Assembly (NCBI GenBank): GCA_029879665.1
Contig: JAOUPW010000060.1
Span: forward strand, 1 to 8,198
Direction: 5' to 3'
DNA from: Rhodospirillales bacterium
GTDB lineage: Bacteria; Pseudomonadota; Alphaproteobacteria; Rhodospirillales; JAOUPW01
Length of the DNA stretch: 8,198 nt
Under the pieces are notes generated by a model that made no database searches, was not told where the DNA came from, and was given only the letters and a program-made list of their open reading frames with translations. The translations under genes and the position numbers were made by a program. Below are positions 1 through 6,829 of this stretch, piece after piece (within the stretch, counting starts at the first letter, position 1; each line of letters begins with the position of its first letter).

Positions 1-671
1 CCGGCGTCTGCCATGGGTTTATCGGCAACCGCATGTACCAGTGCTATCAGCGGGAAGCCGGACTATTGCTGCTGGAGGGCGCGTCGCCGACGCAGGTGGA
101 CAAGGCGTTGTACGAATTCGGCCTGCCCATGGGCCCGTTCGCGCTTGCCGATCTCACGGGTATCGATATCGGTTATATGATGCGCAAGTCGCTCACGCCG
201 GACCAATTCGAGGCTCGCGCCTTTAGGGTCCACGACCGGCTGGTGGAGATGGGCCGCAAGGGACAGAAAACGGGAGCCGGATTTTACACCTACGAGGCTG
301 GATCGCGCACACCCAAGGACGACGGCGTGGCCATGGACATCATCCGCGGCGTCGTTGTTGAAGAAGATATGGACCAGCGCGCCATTCCCGACGATGAAAT
401 TATCGAACGTTGCATCTATGCCATGGTCAACGAAGGGGCCCGCATCCTTGAAGAGGGAATCGCGTACCGCGCAAGCGACATCGACGTCATCTATGCCAAC
501 GGCTACGGCTTTCCCCGTTTCCGGGGCGGACCGATGTTTTATGCCCAACTGACCGGCCTTGATCATGTCCTTGAGGCCGTTCGGGGGTTCGCCGGCCGCT
601 TCGGCCCCCGCTGGTGGCAGCCGCCGGAACTGTTCGTACGCGCGGCCGGGAAAGGGCGCTGGAGCGAGTGA
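1..671 (+). CDS. 3-hydroxyacyl-CoA dehydrogenase, C-terminal part (FadJ/PimF-type, 5' end outside window)
   Basis: The reading frame is open from the window edge (first complete codon at base 3) to a TGA at 669-671, giving about 222 residues, so the N-terminal part is missing. It begins in the conserved GFIGNRM segment, whose Asn corresponds to a conserved active-site Asn of 3-hydroxyacyl-CoA dehydrogenases. GPFALADLTGIDIG and GRKGQKTGAGFYTY follow, typical of the first C-terminal dehydrogenase domain. A second such domain ends with ANGYGFPRFRGGPMFYA and a RFGPRWWQPPELF tail, as in the roughly 700-residue fused hydratase/dehydrogenase proteins. Such enzymes oxidise 3-hydroxyacyl-CoA to 3-oxoacyl-CoA with NAD in the cytoplasm. 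Next to benzoyl-CoA pathway genes, the likely role is beta-oxidation of 3-hydroxypimelyl-CoA or of later intermediates, as for PimF; this is inferred from context. Whether an N-terminal hydratase domain is fused cannot be seen. Confidence 0.88.
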   Translation, partial: GVCHGFIGNRMYQCYQREAGLLLLEGASPTQVDKALYEFGLPMGPFALADLTGIDIGYMMRKSLTPDQFEARAFRVHDRLVEMGRKGQKTGAGFYTYEAGSRTPKDDGVAMDIIRGVVVEEDMDQRAIPDDEIIERCIYAMVNEGARILEEGIAYRASDIDVIYANGYGFPRFRGGPMFYAQLTGLDHVLEAVRGFAGRFGPRWWQPPELFVRAAGKGRWSE

Positions 672-724
672 CAATCAATTGCCGCTCTCGGCATCTTGGA
701 CGCCTTGGGCGGCATTGCCGTCTC

Positions 725-754
725 TTGACAGAAGGACATAAGCACCCGAATATT
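725..754 (+). promoter_or_regulatory. Candidate sigma70-type promoter of the ligase-marR unit
   Basis: A perfect -35 hexamer TTGACA (725-730) is followed after 18 bases by AATATT (749-754), a 4 of 6 match to the -10 consensus. The -10 lies in the left arm of the inverted repeat at 750-774, so a protein bound there would block RNA polymerase. The predicted leader is about 60 bases. The -35 is strong, but the -10 choice is uncertain. Confidence 0.45.
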
Positions 755-774
755 GTTTGGGGGCCGAACATTAA
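750..774. promoter_or_regulatory. Candidate MarR operator, ligase side (imperfect 10+5+10 inverted repeat)
   Basis: The left arm ATATTGTTTG (750-759) and right arm CGAACATTAA (765-774) are separated by GGGGC. The arms pair at 7 of 10 positions. Arm length, spacer length and the TTGTT(T/C)G / CGAACA cores match the perfect repeat in front of hcrC at 6738-6762. The likely binder is the MarR protein encoded at 2397-2888; this is inferred. Confidence 0.6.
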
Positions 775-819
775 TTAGAACCCTTAAATGTAAGCCCGGA
801 TGACCGGTGAAGGGAACGC

Positions 820-2400
820 ATGACGGCACAAGAAAAACAGTCCGGAAGGTTTATGAACGGCGCCGACGCGCTGTTGCACCCCGCCCTTGATCAGGGCTTG
901 GGCGATCACCTCGCAATCCTCTTCGATGACGGCGGAATCACCTATTCCCAACTTGCCGCCGCCGTCTGCCGCTGTGCCCACGTGCTTAGGGATTACGGCG
1001 TCGGAACCCAGGATCGGGTGCTTATGATTGCCGATGATACGCCCGAATTTTTCTACGCCTATCTCGGCGCCATGAAAATCGGTGCCGTCTCAGTTGCCGT
1101 CAACCTGCGGGTTTCGGCCGAAGACCTTAAATTCATGATCGAAGACAGCGGCTGCAAGGTAATCCTCGCCGGCCCCGAATTCCTGCCGGTGGTCAATCAG
1201 GCCGGAAGGGACCTGGAGCAGATGCCGCCGATCATGCTGATAGAGCGCCACGAGAGTGATCTTCCCAACCTGCCCGACCTGATGGTGGGAAAGCCGGACG
1301 AGATTGAGCCGGTCCTGCTGCCGCCGGAAAAAGCAGTGTTATGGCTTTACACCTCCGGCACCACCGGACACCCGAAAGGCGTGGTTCACAAGTTGGACAT
1401 GATCAACAGCATCCACTTGTATATGGAAGAAGTTTACGGCATCGGACCTGAAGACCGCATTTTCTGCACCTCGAAACTTTTTTTTGCCTTTTCCGTTGGA
1501 CATATATTGCTGGGAGCCCTTCGACTTGGGACAACAGCGGTTATCCAAGCAGGATGGCCGTCGGCCGACGCCGTTGCGGCGGTGGTGGAAAAGCACCGGC
1601 CAACGGTCTTTCTCAGCGTTCCGACTATGTACCGAAATCTGCTCCGGCAGGAATATGCTAAATCGGAATCGTTTCGTTCAATTCGTCATTTCATTTCCGC
1701 CGGCGAGCATCTTCCCGACGTGCTGTTTCATAAATGGCAGGCGGTATCGGGAAAGCCGATCCTCGACGCCATCGGCGCATCGGAAGTAATCTCGCTGTTC
1801 ATTGGCAATCGGCCTGAGGACTATTACCCGGGCTCGACCGGAAAGCCGATGCCGAATACCGAAATCCGGATGACAACGGAAGACGGCGAACCTATTGATG
1901 AGGCCGGAGTCCCGGGGATCGTCTGGGTGCGGTCGGGAACGGTTGCCGCCGAATACTGGAAGCAGGAAGAAAAAACCGCCGCCGCCTTCCAGGACGGCTG
2001 GTATTGCAGCGGTGATTTTTTTGTCCGCGACGCCGAAGGCCGCTACTTCTATCAGGGCCGTGGCGACGACATGCTGAAAATATCCGGACAATGGGTCAGT
2101 CCGGGTGAAATCGAAAGGTATGTCCTGGAAAATACAAAGGTTTTGGAAGCCGTCGTCGTCGGTTACAAAAATGAAGAGGGACTAACCCGCCTGGCCTTGT
2201 GCCTGGCAACCGCCGATCCCGATACTGACCACGAATCCCTGCAACAGGAAATCACCGAAACCCTGACCGAAAACCTTTCCATTTACAAATGTCCCAGGCA
2301 CTTCGTTTTCTTGGACGAGCTGCCAAAAACTCCAACCGGAAAAACGCAGCGCTATAAATTGCGCCAGATCGCCGCCGAACAGATATCGGGCCAACCATGA
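820..2400 (+). CDS. Aryl-CoA ligase (4-hydroxybenzoate/benzoate--CoA ligase family)
   Basis: This 526-residue cytoplasmic AMP-forming acyl-CoA synthetase has the usual length for benzoate-CoA ligases. It would activate an aromatic acid with ATP and CoA, the entry step of the anaerobic pathway. Visible motifs are the phosphate loop YTSGTTGHPKG (177-187), DAIGASE (316-322), GWYCSGD (393-399, with ribose-binding Asp399), the hinge region GRGDDMLKISG (413-423) and the C-terminal TPTGKTQR with catalytic Lys508. The ATG at 820 is preceded by AAGGGA at 5-base spacing. The stop overlaps the regulator start as ATGA. Linkage to hcrCAB favours 4-hydroxybenzoate as substrate. However, pocket residues differ from the common benzoate-ligase pattern: FFAFSVGH at 221-228 in place of FFAYGLGN, and Ser-Leu at 325-326 where His-Ile is usual. 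Another hydroxylated or substituted benzoate is therefore possible. The C-terminal lysine is a known acetylation site in related ligases of Rhodopseudomonas. Confidence 0.85.
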   Translation: MTAQEKQSGRFMNGADALLHPALDQGLGDHLAILFDDGGITYSQLAAAVCRCAHVLRDYGVGTQDRVLMIADDTPEFFYAYLGAMKIGAVSVAVNLRVSAEDLKFMIEDSGCKVILAGPEFLPVVNQAGRDLEQMPPIMLIERHESDLPNLPDLMVGKPDEIEPVLLPPEKAVLWLYTSGTTGHPKGVVHKLDMINSIHLYMEEVYGIGPEDRIFCTSKLFFAFSVGHILLGALRLGTTAVIQAGWPSADAVAAVVEKHRPTVFLSVPTMYRNLLRQEYAKSESFRSIRHFISAGEHLPDVLFHKWQAVSGKPILDAIGASEVISLFIGNRPEDYYPGSTGKPMPNTEIRMTTEDGEPIDEAGVPGIVWVRSGTVAAEYWKQEEKTAAAFQDGWYCSGDFFVRDAEGRYFYQGRGDDMLKISGQWVSPGEIERYVLENTKVLEAVVVGYKNEEGLTRLALCLATADPDTDHESLQQEITETLTENLSIYKCPRHFVFLDELPKTPTGKTQRYKLRQIAAEQISGQP

Positions 2401-2888
2401 AACCGCGGCCAGCCCGGAAGGGGGATGCCACGAATTCGGCACGCCCGAAAAACACCTTCGACATGGGCATGCTGGAAGACTTGTTCGGCTACCACCTGCG
2501 CCGCGCACAAGCTGCGGTGTTTGAGGATTTCATGCGGACCATGACCGAAAGCCGCCTTACCCCGGGGCAATTCGGGGTATTGATCCTGATCGACCGCAAC
2601 AAGGGCCTCAGCCAATCGGCGCTGGCCCGGGCCTTGGGTATAGAACGTTCGACCATGGTCGCGGTGATCAACGGACTGGAGGATCGAAACCTGGTTGAAC
2701 GTCACCCATCGGCGACCGACGGCCGATCCTATGCCCTGTCCCTTTCTCCCCTGGGCAACCGCCTGTTGGCCGATACCAAACCCCGGGTCCGGCGCCACGA
2801 AAAACGCCTCACGGCGGGCCTGAAGCCCGGCGAAGTGGAAACCCTGACCGATCTTCTGAAACGAATCAGCGAAACCGCCCGGAGCTAA
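2397..2888 (+). CDS. MarR-family transcriptional regulator (BadR-like)
   Basis: The 163-residue protein has the MarR winged-helix layout. A dimerisation helix spans about 24-50, followed by LTPGQFGVLILI (54-65). The helix-turn-helix is at about 71-96, with recognition helix ERSTMVAVINGLEDR. The wing carries the family-typical ATDGRS (106-111), and C-terminal helices run from about 118. It starts inside the ligase stop codon (ATGA) and lacks a clear ribosome site of its own, which suggests translational coupling. MarR proteins usually repress DNA until a ligand binds. In aromatic clusters the ligand is often the acid or its CoA thioester. The two matching inverted repeats at 750-774 and 6738-6762 are the obvious candidate targets, making it a local regulator of both its own unit and hcrCAB; this is inferred. 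Its 3' end overlaps the convergent hcrB stop. An activator role, as reported for BadR, remains possible. Confidence 0.85.
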   Translation: MKPRPARKGDATNSARPKNTFDMGMLEDLFGYHLRRAQAAVFEDFMRTMTESRLTPGQFGVLILIDRNKGLSQSALARALGIERSTMVAVINGLEDRNLVERHPSATDGRSYALSLSPLGNRLLADTKPRVRRHEKRLTAGLKPGEVETLTDLLKRISETARS

Positions 2889-3856
2889 GTCAGCCGACGT
2901 AGCAGCGAGCGGGTCAAGTTGGCCGCAACCCGACGGCGGTAGCCGGGCGGGGTGAGGGTGCTGGTCATGGGCTGGATCTGCTTGGGCAGCAACGACACTA
3001 GGGTGTCGATAACCTCATCGTCGAAAGGCTTGCCGATCACGGCGTCCGTGCCTTCGAGCAGAAGCGGGCAAGAATTGGTGCCGGTCAAGGCAAGGCGAAG
3101 GTGAACGAGCGTCCCCTGTTCCACCTTCACGGCGGCGGCAACACCAGCCAATGGAAAATCGATGGCACCGCGCACCCGCGCCTTGGCATAACCGGAAGCC
3201 CCGCTGTCAGCATTTGGCAGGAAAACAGCGGTCAGGATTTCATCTTCGCCCAGCAGCAGATGGGCGGCACCGTCATCCGCATAAATGTCGCCCAACGGCA
3301 CGCGGCGGCGACCGGAAGAGCCGGCGATTTCAACCTCGGCGCCGAACACCAGAAACGCCGGCGCGATATCACCGCTGAAAGCTGCGAAACAATGGTTGCC
3401 CGAAGGCGCTACATGGCAGATTTCGCCCCGGTATTTCAGGCAGTAGGCGTTGGCGCCGCGCCACCATTCGCTCTGGTTGTAATAAACGCAGCGGGTGTCG
3501 AGGCACAGGTTGCCGCCGATCGTCGCGACCTCACGGTGGGAGACCGACGCCACTTCACCAACGGCTTCGGTCACGGCGGCATAGGCCTGCAACAGGTCAC
3601 GATTTTCCAGCAGTTCCGCCAGGGTCACGGCGGCGCCGATACGAAGCCCGCCATCTTTGGCTTCTATGCTCTTCATCTCCTCGACCCCGGCAAGATCGAT
3701 CAGCGCCTTGGGTTCGGCTATTCCGCGCCGGACGTTGACAATCAGGTCGGTGCCGCCGGCGAGAAACCGCGCGCCCTCGCTGCCCCGGTGCATAGCCACC
3801 GCTTCGTCAACCGTGGCCGGGGTCAGCAGATCGAATTCGGGCATGTATCCGGTCAT
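2885..3856 (-). CDS. hcrB: 4-hydroxybenzoyl-CoA reductase, FAD/[4Fe-4S] (medium) subunit
   Basis: This 323-residue protein of the molybdenum hydroxylase FAD-subunit family passes electrons between the low-potential donor side and the other cofactors. FAD-binding motifs are [10 protein letters not shown] (31-40) and ATIGGNLC (111-118). The decisive feature is an inserted loop at about 120-160 containing Cys123, Cys139, Cys147 and Cys156. Its spacing (16, 8, 9) is that of the extra [4Fe-4S] cluster of Thauera HcrB, which xanthine dehydrogenase FAD subunits lack. The ATG at 3856 overlaps the hcrA stop (ATGA) and has GGGAG seven bases upstream; an internal Met5 is a weaker alternative start. It is the last gene of hcrC-hcrA-hcrB, and its TAG overlaps the regulator's TAA on the opposite strand by 4 bases. 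Assignment is strong because subunit order, length and the cysteine loop all agree. Confidence 0.95.
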   Translation of the reverse strand: MTGYMPEFDLLTPATVDEAVAMHRGSEGARFLAGGTDLIVNVRRGIAEPKALIDLAGVEEMKSIEAKDGGLRIGAAVTLAELLENRDLLQAYAAVTEAVGEVASVSHREVATIGGNLCLDTRCVYYNQSEWWRGANAYCLKYRGEICHVAPSGNHCFAAFSGDIAPAFLVFGAEVEIAGSSGRRRVPLGDIYADDGAAHLLLGEDEILTAVFLPNADSGASGYAKARVRGAIDFPLAGVAAAVKVEQGTLVHLRLALTGTNSCPLLLEGTDAVIGKPFDDEVIDTLVSLLPKQIQPMTSTLTPPGYRRRVAANLTRSLLRRLT

Positions 3857-6237
3857 GCTGCGTCTCCCGAAGATATCCGTCCTGCCGCGCTCACCGCCGC
3901 GGCTTTCTTTGTCTCGCGTTCATGTTTGACAATCGCGTCCATGATCCGATCGGGTGTCATCGGCGTTTCCTTCGTACGAACGCCGATGGCGTCATAGACG
4001 GCGTTGGCAATTGCAGGAATAATACTGGAGAGCGCAGCTTCACTGGCTTCCTTGGCGCCGAAAGGTCCATTGGGGTCGATGCTTTCGACGATCTTGACCT
4101 GGATATCCGGCGATTCGACAATGGTCGGCACCCGGTAATCAAGAATATTGGGACCAAACGGAAGGCCTTCATGATAGGCCGTTTCCTCGCTTAACGCCTG
4201 GCCCAGCCCCATCCAGGCAGCGCCCTGGACTTGACCTTCCACCGACAGGGGATTGAGGGCGAAGCCGCAATCGTGCGCTACCCAGACCTTGTCGACGATG
4301 ATGCGGCCGGTGACATCGTCGACGGTGATTTCGACCGCCGCCGCCGAAAAGGAGTACGCCATCGAAGGACCGACGGCGGCACCCTTGTATTTTCCGCCCT
4401 GATAGGCACGGGGCACAGTGAAGGTGCCCTTGACGGTAATGGTCCCGGTATCGACCAGGGCTTCGGTAACCACGTCCTTGAAAGGAATACCTGGATCCTG
4501 ACCACCGGAAACCCGGTACACCTCGCCCAGGCATTCAATGTCTTCCGGGTTGGCTTCCAGCTTGCGAGCGGCGGCTTCGATCAGAACCTGTTTCAGTTGT
4601 TGCGCAGCATCCAGCGCTGCGTTGCCGACCATGAAAGTAACGCGCGACGAATACGAGCCGTTGTCCTTCGGCGTGATGCGGCTGTCGTTGGCGATCACCG
4701 TCAGGCGGTTGAAATCGACGCTCAACACCTCGCCCACCACCTGAGCGAGAATGGTGGATGATCCCTGACCGATGTCGGAGGCTCCGGTAAGAATGGTGAT
4801 GCCACCGTCGAAATCCAGTTTCAGGTTGACCACCGCATGGGGCTCGCCGGTCCAATGAACGGGTTTGGCGGCGCCGCTGACGTAGTGCGAACAACCCATG
4901 CCGAGTCCCTTGCCCGACGGCAGCTTGCCCCGTCGTTCCTTCCAGCCGGAAGCACTCTCGATCCAATCGAGACATTCCGGAAGACCATAAGAATCCACCT
5001 TCATGCCATTGATGGTTGTCATCGGCGCCTGCAACAGGTTGGCGCGGCGCACGGCGATGGGATCAAGACCCATTTCACAGGCCATGGCATCAAGCAGGCA
5101 TTCGAAGGCATAGCGCATATCGACCGTGCCGTGCCCGCGCATGGCGCCGCAGGGCGGGGTGTTGGCATAAACCCGATAGCCGTTGTAATGAACGGCGGGA
5201 ATGTCATAGATAGCGTTGAGAAGGGCGCCGGAATAAAGAATGGTGACAATACCGTAACCGCCATAGGCGCCGCCCAGCTGCACCACCTCGCAGTCGCACG
5301 CGGTGATTTTCCCTTCCTTCGTCAAACCGATCTTGAGCTTGACGGAAGTCCGCTGACGACCGCGGTGGGTGAGAAAGGTTTCCTCGCGGGTGAGAATCAT
5401 GCGCACCCTGCCCTTGGCAGCGCGGGCGACAAGGCAGGCGATGATTTCGAAATTGAGGGTTTCCGTGCGGGCGCCGAAGCCGCCGCCGATAAAGGGCTTG
5501 ATGACCCGGATCTGGGATTCATCCATATTCAGGCACTGAGCCACGCGCAGATGCACGTAGAAGGGAACCTGAGTCACCGAATGAAGGGTGATGCGATCCC
5601 GTTCGGCGTCGTATTCGGCGAGCGCGGCGTGGGGCTCCATGTGTACGTGGGTAACTTCGGCGCACTCGTAGCTATCTTCGCGCACAATATCGGCGGCGGC
5701 AAAGCCGGCCGAGACGTCGCCGAATTCCTGATGGACTTCCCGTTCCAGGTTACCGTCGCGATCGTCATGCAGATTGACGGCGTCTGGCGCGCGCGCCGCT
5801 TCGGCGTCGTAATAGGCGGGAAGTTCCTTCACTTCCATGCGGATCAGGCGAAGCGCCTGTTCCGCCGTCGCCTCATCGACAGCCGCGACCGCCGCCACTG
5901 GTTCGCCCCGGTAACGTACTTTGTCGCGGGCCAACGGGAATTCATTCTGAGCGATGGGCAGAATACCGAAAGGCTGGTCGCAGACGTCGCCGGTGATGAC
6001 AGCAACCACACCGGGCAGCGCCCGGGCTTCGTCCACATGGACGCGGATAACCTCTGCGTGGCTGTAGGGACTGCGGTAAATTCGCCCGACAAGCGCACCG
6101 GTGTGTTCGAGATCGGCGGTATATTGGGCGCGGCCGCTGACTTTTTCGACGCCGTCAATCAACGGAGCGCGGCGGCCGACCATGGGAGCCGCAGTCGCGG
6201 CAGGCATTGCATCGGCGGGTTGTTTGCGGTCGCTCAT
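3853..6237 (-). CDS. hcrA: 4-hydroxybenzoyl-CoA reductase, molybdopterin (large, catalytic) subunit
   Basis: The 794-residue xanthine-oxidase-family large subunit carries the molybdenum cofactor and would catalyse reductive removal of the para-hydroxyl of 4-hydroxybenzoyl-CoA to give benzoyl-CoA. The N-terminal a/b hammerhead domain spans about 25-145. Cofactor-contact motifs include [11 protein letters not shown] (247-257), PCGAMRGHG (362-370) and [10 protein letters not shown] (485-494). [11 protein letters not shown] near 724-734 places Glu730 at the position of the active-site glutamate of the family. The start chosen is the ATG at 6237, which overlaps the hcrC stop (ATGA) and has GGAGG at 7-base spacing. 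The frame is open 20 codons further upstream, but that stretch lies inside hcrC and lacks family similarity. The C-terminal about 20 residues are Ala/Ser-rich and probably disordered. No XdhC-like maturation gene is visible in the window. Confidence 0.95.
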   Translation of the reverse strand: MSDRKQPADAMPAATAAPMVGRRAPLIDGVEKVSGRAQYTADLEHTGALVGRIYRSPYSHAEVIRVHVDEARALPGVVAVITGDVCDQPFGILPIAQNEFPLARDKVRYRGEPVAAVAAVDEATAEQALRLIRMEVKELPAYYDAEAARAPDAVNLHDDRDGNLEREVHQEFGDVSAGFAAADIVREDSYECAEVTHVHMEPHAALAEYDAERDRITLHSVTQVPFYVHLRVAQCLNMDESQIRVIKPFIGGGFGARTETLNFEIIACLVARAAKGRVRMILTREETFLTHRGRQRTSVKLKIGLTKEGKITACDCEVVQLGGAYGGYGIVTILYSGALLNAIYDIPAVHYNGYRVYANTPPCGAMRGHGTVDMRYAFECLLDAMACEMGLDPIAVRRANLLQAPMTTINGMKVDSYGLPECLDWIESASGWKERRGKLPSGKGLGMGCSHYVSGAAKPVHWTGEPHAVVNLKLDFDGGITILTGASDIGQGSSTILAQVVGEVLSVDFNRLTVIANDSRITPKDNGSYSSRVTFMVGNAALDAAQQLKQVLIEAAARKLEANPEDIECLGEVYRVSGGQDPGIPFKDVVTEALVDTGTITVKGTFTVPRAYQGGKYKGAAVGPSMAYSFSAAAVEITVDDVTGRIIVDKVWVAHDCGFALNPLSVEGQVQGAAWMGLGQALSEETAYHEGLPFGPNILDYRVPTIVESPDIQVKIVESIDPNGPFGAKEASEAALSSIIPAIANAVYDAIGVRTKETPMTPDRIMDAIVKHERETKKAAAVSAAGRISSGDAA

Positions 6238-6707
6238 AGTCCACCCTCCGCCACTGCCGACTGTACCGCCTCGATGATCTTCACATAACCGGTGCAACGG
6301 CAGATGTTGCCGCCCAGTGCATCACGGATATCGTCTTCAGTGGGATTTGGATTCTTCAACAGCAACCCCTTGGCCGCCATGATCATCCCCGGCGTGCAGT
6401 ATCCGCATTGACTGCCCAGTTTTTCGTGAAAGCCCTTTTGCAACCGCGACAAGATACTTCCCTGAGCACAGCTTTCGATGGTTTCCACCTTGCGTCCGGC
6501 ACACGAAGACGCCAGCGAAATGCATGACAGACGAGGCCGGCCGTCGACCAGCACGGTACAGGCGCCGCATTCGCCGCCGTCGCATCCGGTCTTGGTCCCG
6601 GTCAGGCCGACGACTTCGCGCAGATAATCGAGCAGCAACATGTTACCGGAAACCGCATCCTCGCGTTCGGCACCGTTGACGGTCAGGCGCAGAATTGATT
6701 TAGCCAC
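6234..6707 (-). CDS. hcrC: 4-hydroxybenzoyl-CoA reductase, [2Fe-2S] (small) subunit
   Basis: The 157-residue protein carries two [2Fe-2S] clusters. The N-terminal ferredoxin-like domain has [10 protein letters not shown] followed by a further Cys (Cys42, 47, 50, 62 counted from the GTG start). The C-terminal helical domain has QCGYCTPG and CRCTGY (Cys101, 104, 136, 138). This is the standard small-subunit layout of molybdenum hydroxylases and links the molybdenum site to the FAD/[4Fe-4S] subunit. The GTG at 6707 is preferred: GGAGG lies 5 bases upstream, and the resulting N-terminus (M-AKSILRL) matches the short N-terminus expected for the family. An ATG at 6719 would add 4 residues, would put the GGAGG inside the gene, and has no good ribosome site. 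It is the first gene of hcrC-hcrA-hcrB, with a perfect inverted-repeat operator 30 bases upstream. Confidence 0.94.
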   Translation of the reverse strand: MAKSILRLTVNGAEREDAVSGNMLLLDYLREVVGLTGTKTGCDGGECGACTVLVDGRPRLSCISLASSCAGRKVETIESCAQGSILSRLQKGFHEKLGSQCGYCTPGMIMAAKGLLLKNPNPTEDDIRDALGGNICRCTGYVKIIEAVQSAVAEGGL

Positions 6708-6712
6708 GAAAG

Positions 6713-6717
6713 CCTCC
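6713..6717 (-). promoter_or_regulatory. Ribosome binding site of hcrC (decides a GTG start)
   Basis: On the minus strand GGAGG is followed by five bases (CTTTC) and then GTG at 6707. It lies directly after the in-frame ATG at 6719 and therefore argues against that ATG as the start. Confidence 0.75.
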
Positions 6718-6737
6718 ATGAATAGGGCGGCAAAACA

Positions 6738-6762
6738 ATATTGTTCGGTATACGAACAATAT
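6738..6762. promoter_or_regulatory. Candidate MarR operator, hcrC side (perfect 10+5+10 inverted repeat)
   Basis: The arms ATATTGTTCG (6738-6747) and CGAACAATAT (6753-6762) are exact reverse complements, separated by GTATA. Size and symmetry suit a dimeric winged-helix protein. The same arrangement, slightly diverged, sits before the ligase gene at 750-774. Confidence 0.75.
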
Positions 6763-6776
6763 CTATTTTATGTCAG
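6747..6776 (-). promoter_or_regulatory. Candidate promoter of hcrCAB
   Basis: On the minus strand CTGACA (6776-6771, 5 of 6 to the -35 consensus) is followed after 18 bases by TATACC (6752-6747, 4 of 6 to the -10 consensus). The -10 falls in the centre of the perfect inverted repeat, so a bound dimer would prevent transcription. The predicted leader is about 33 bases. TTGCCA at 6790-6785 is an alternative -35, but with a poorer -10. Confidence 0.45.
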
Positions 6777-6829
6777 ACTGCGCCTGGCAACAACCAAAAT
6801 CTTGGCTAACTTAGGGATTTTCAGGAAGG

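Larger units (their letters stand above)
672..819. other. Intergenic regulatory region before the aryl-CoA ligase gene
   Basis: This 148-base gap separates the upstream dehydrogenase from the ligase gene. It holds a candidate promoter (725-754), an imperfect inverted-repeat operator (750-774) and the ligase ribosome site (AAGGGA at 810-815). The first 50 bases contain short GC-rich hairpin candidates (for example TGCCG and CGGCA arms around 680-695, and a CGGCA/TGCCG pair near 710-720). None is followed by a T-run, so no intrinsic terminator is called. Confidence 0.6.
6708..6829. other. Intergenic region between the SDR gene and hcrC
   Basis: This 122-base AT-rich gap lies between two minus-strand genes. 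It holds the hcrC promoter candidate and operator. On the minus strand a weak six-pair stem (AGCCAA and TTGGTT around GATT) lies near 6800, without a T-run. No terminator for the SDR gene is therefore evident, and read-through into hcrCAB is possible. Confidence 0.55.

Noticed and set aside
672..725. Possible terminator after the hydroxyacyl-CoA dehydrogenase gene
   Set aside because: Only short GC stems of 4-5 pairs are present and none is followed by a T-run.
780..789. ACCCTTAAAT shared exactly with 7570-7579
   Set aside because: A 10-base match between two AT-rich leaders, at different distances and orientations relative to genes; not enough to call a site.
2432..2443. GAATTCGGCACG, resembling a cDNA-library EcoRI adaptor
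   Set aside because: It is in frame within the marR N-terminal region with no disruption before or after; a chance match is more likely than vector contamination.
2482..2490. TTGTTCG half-site of the operator inside the marR coding region
   Set aside because: It encodes conserved protein sequence and has no opposing CGAACA arm at the right spacing.
3101..3997. Plus-strand open frame (298 codons) opposite hcrB and the end of hcrA
   Set aside because: It is antisense to hcrB, which has all expected motifs; the translation is low in recognisable structure and has no convincing ribosome site.
4837..6288. Long plus-strand open frame (483 codons) opposite hcrA
   Set aside because: It lies entirely antisense to the clearly recognisable hcrA, its translation shows no family motif, and long antisense open frames are common in GC-rich genes.
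6238..6297. Twenty-codon upstream extension of hcrA
   Set aside because: It lies inside hcrC, lacks family similarity, and the ATG at 6237 has GGAGG at good spacing plus the ATGA overlap seen again at hcrA-hcrB.
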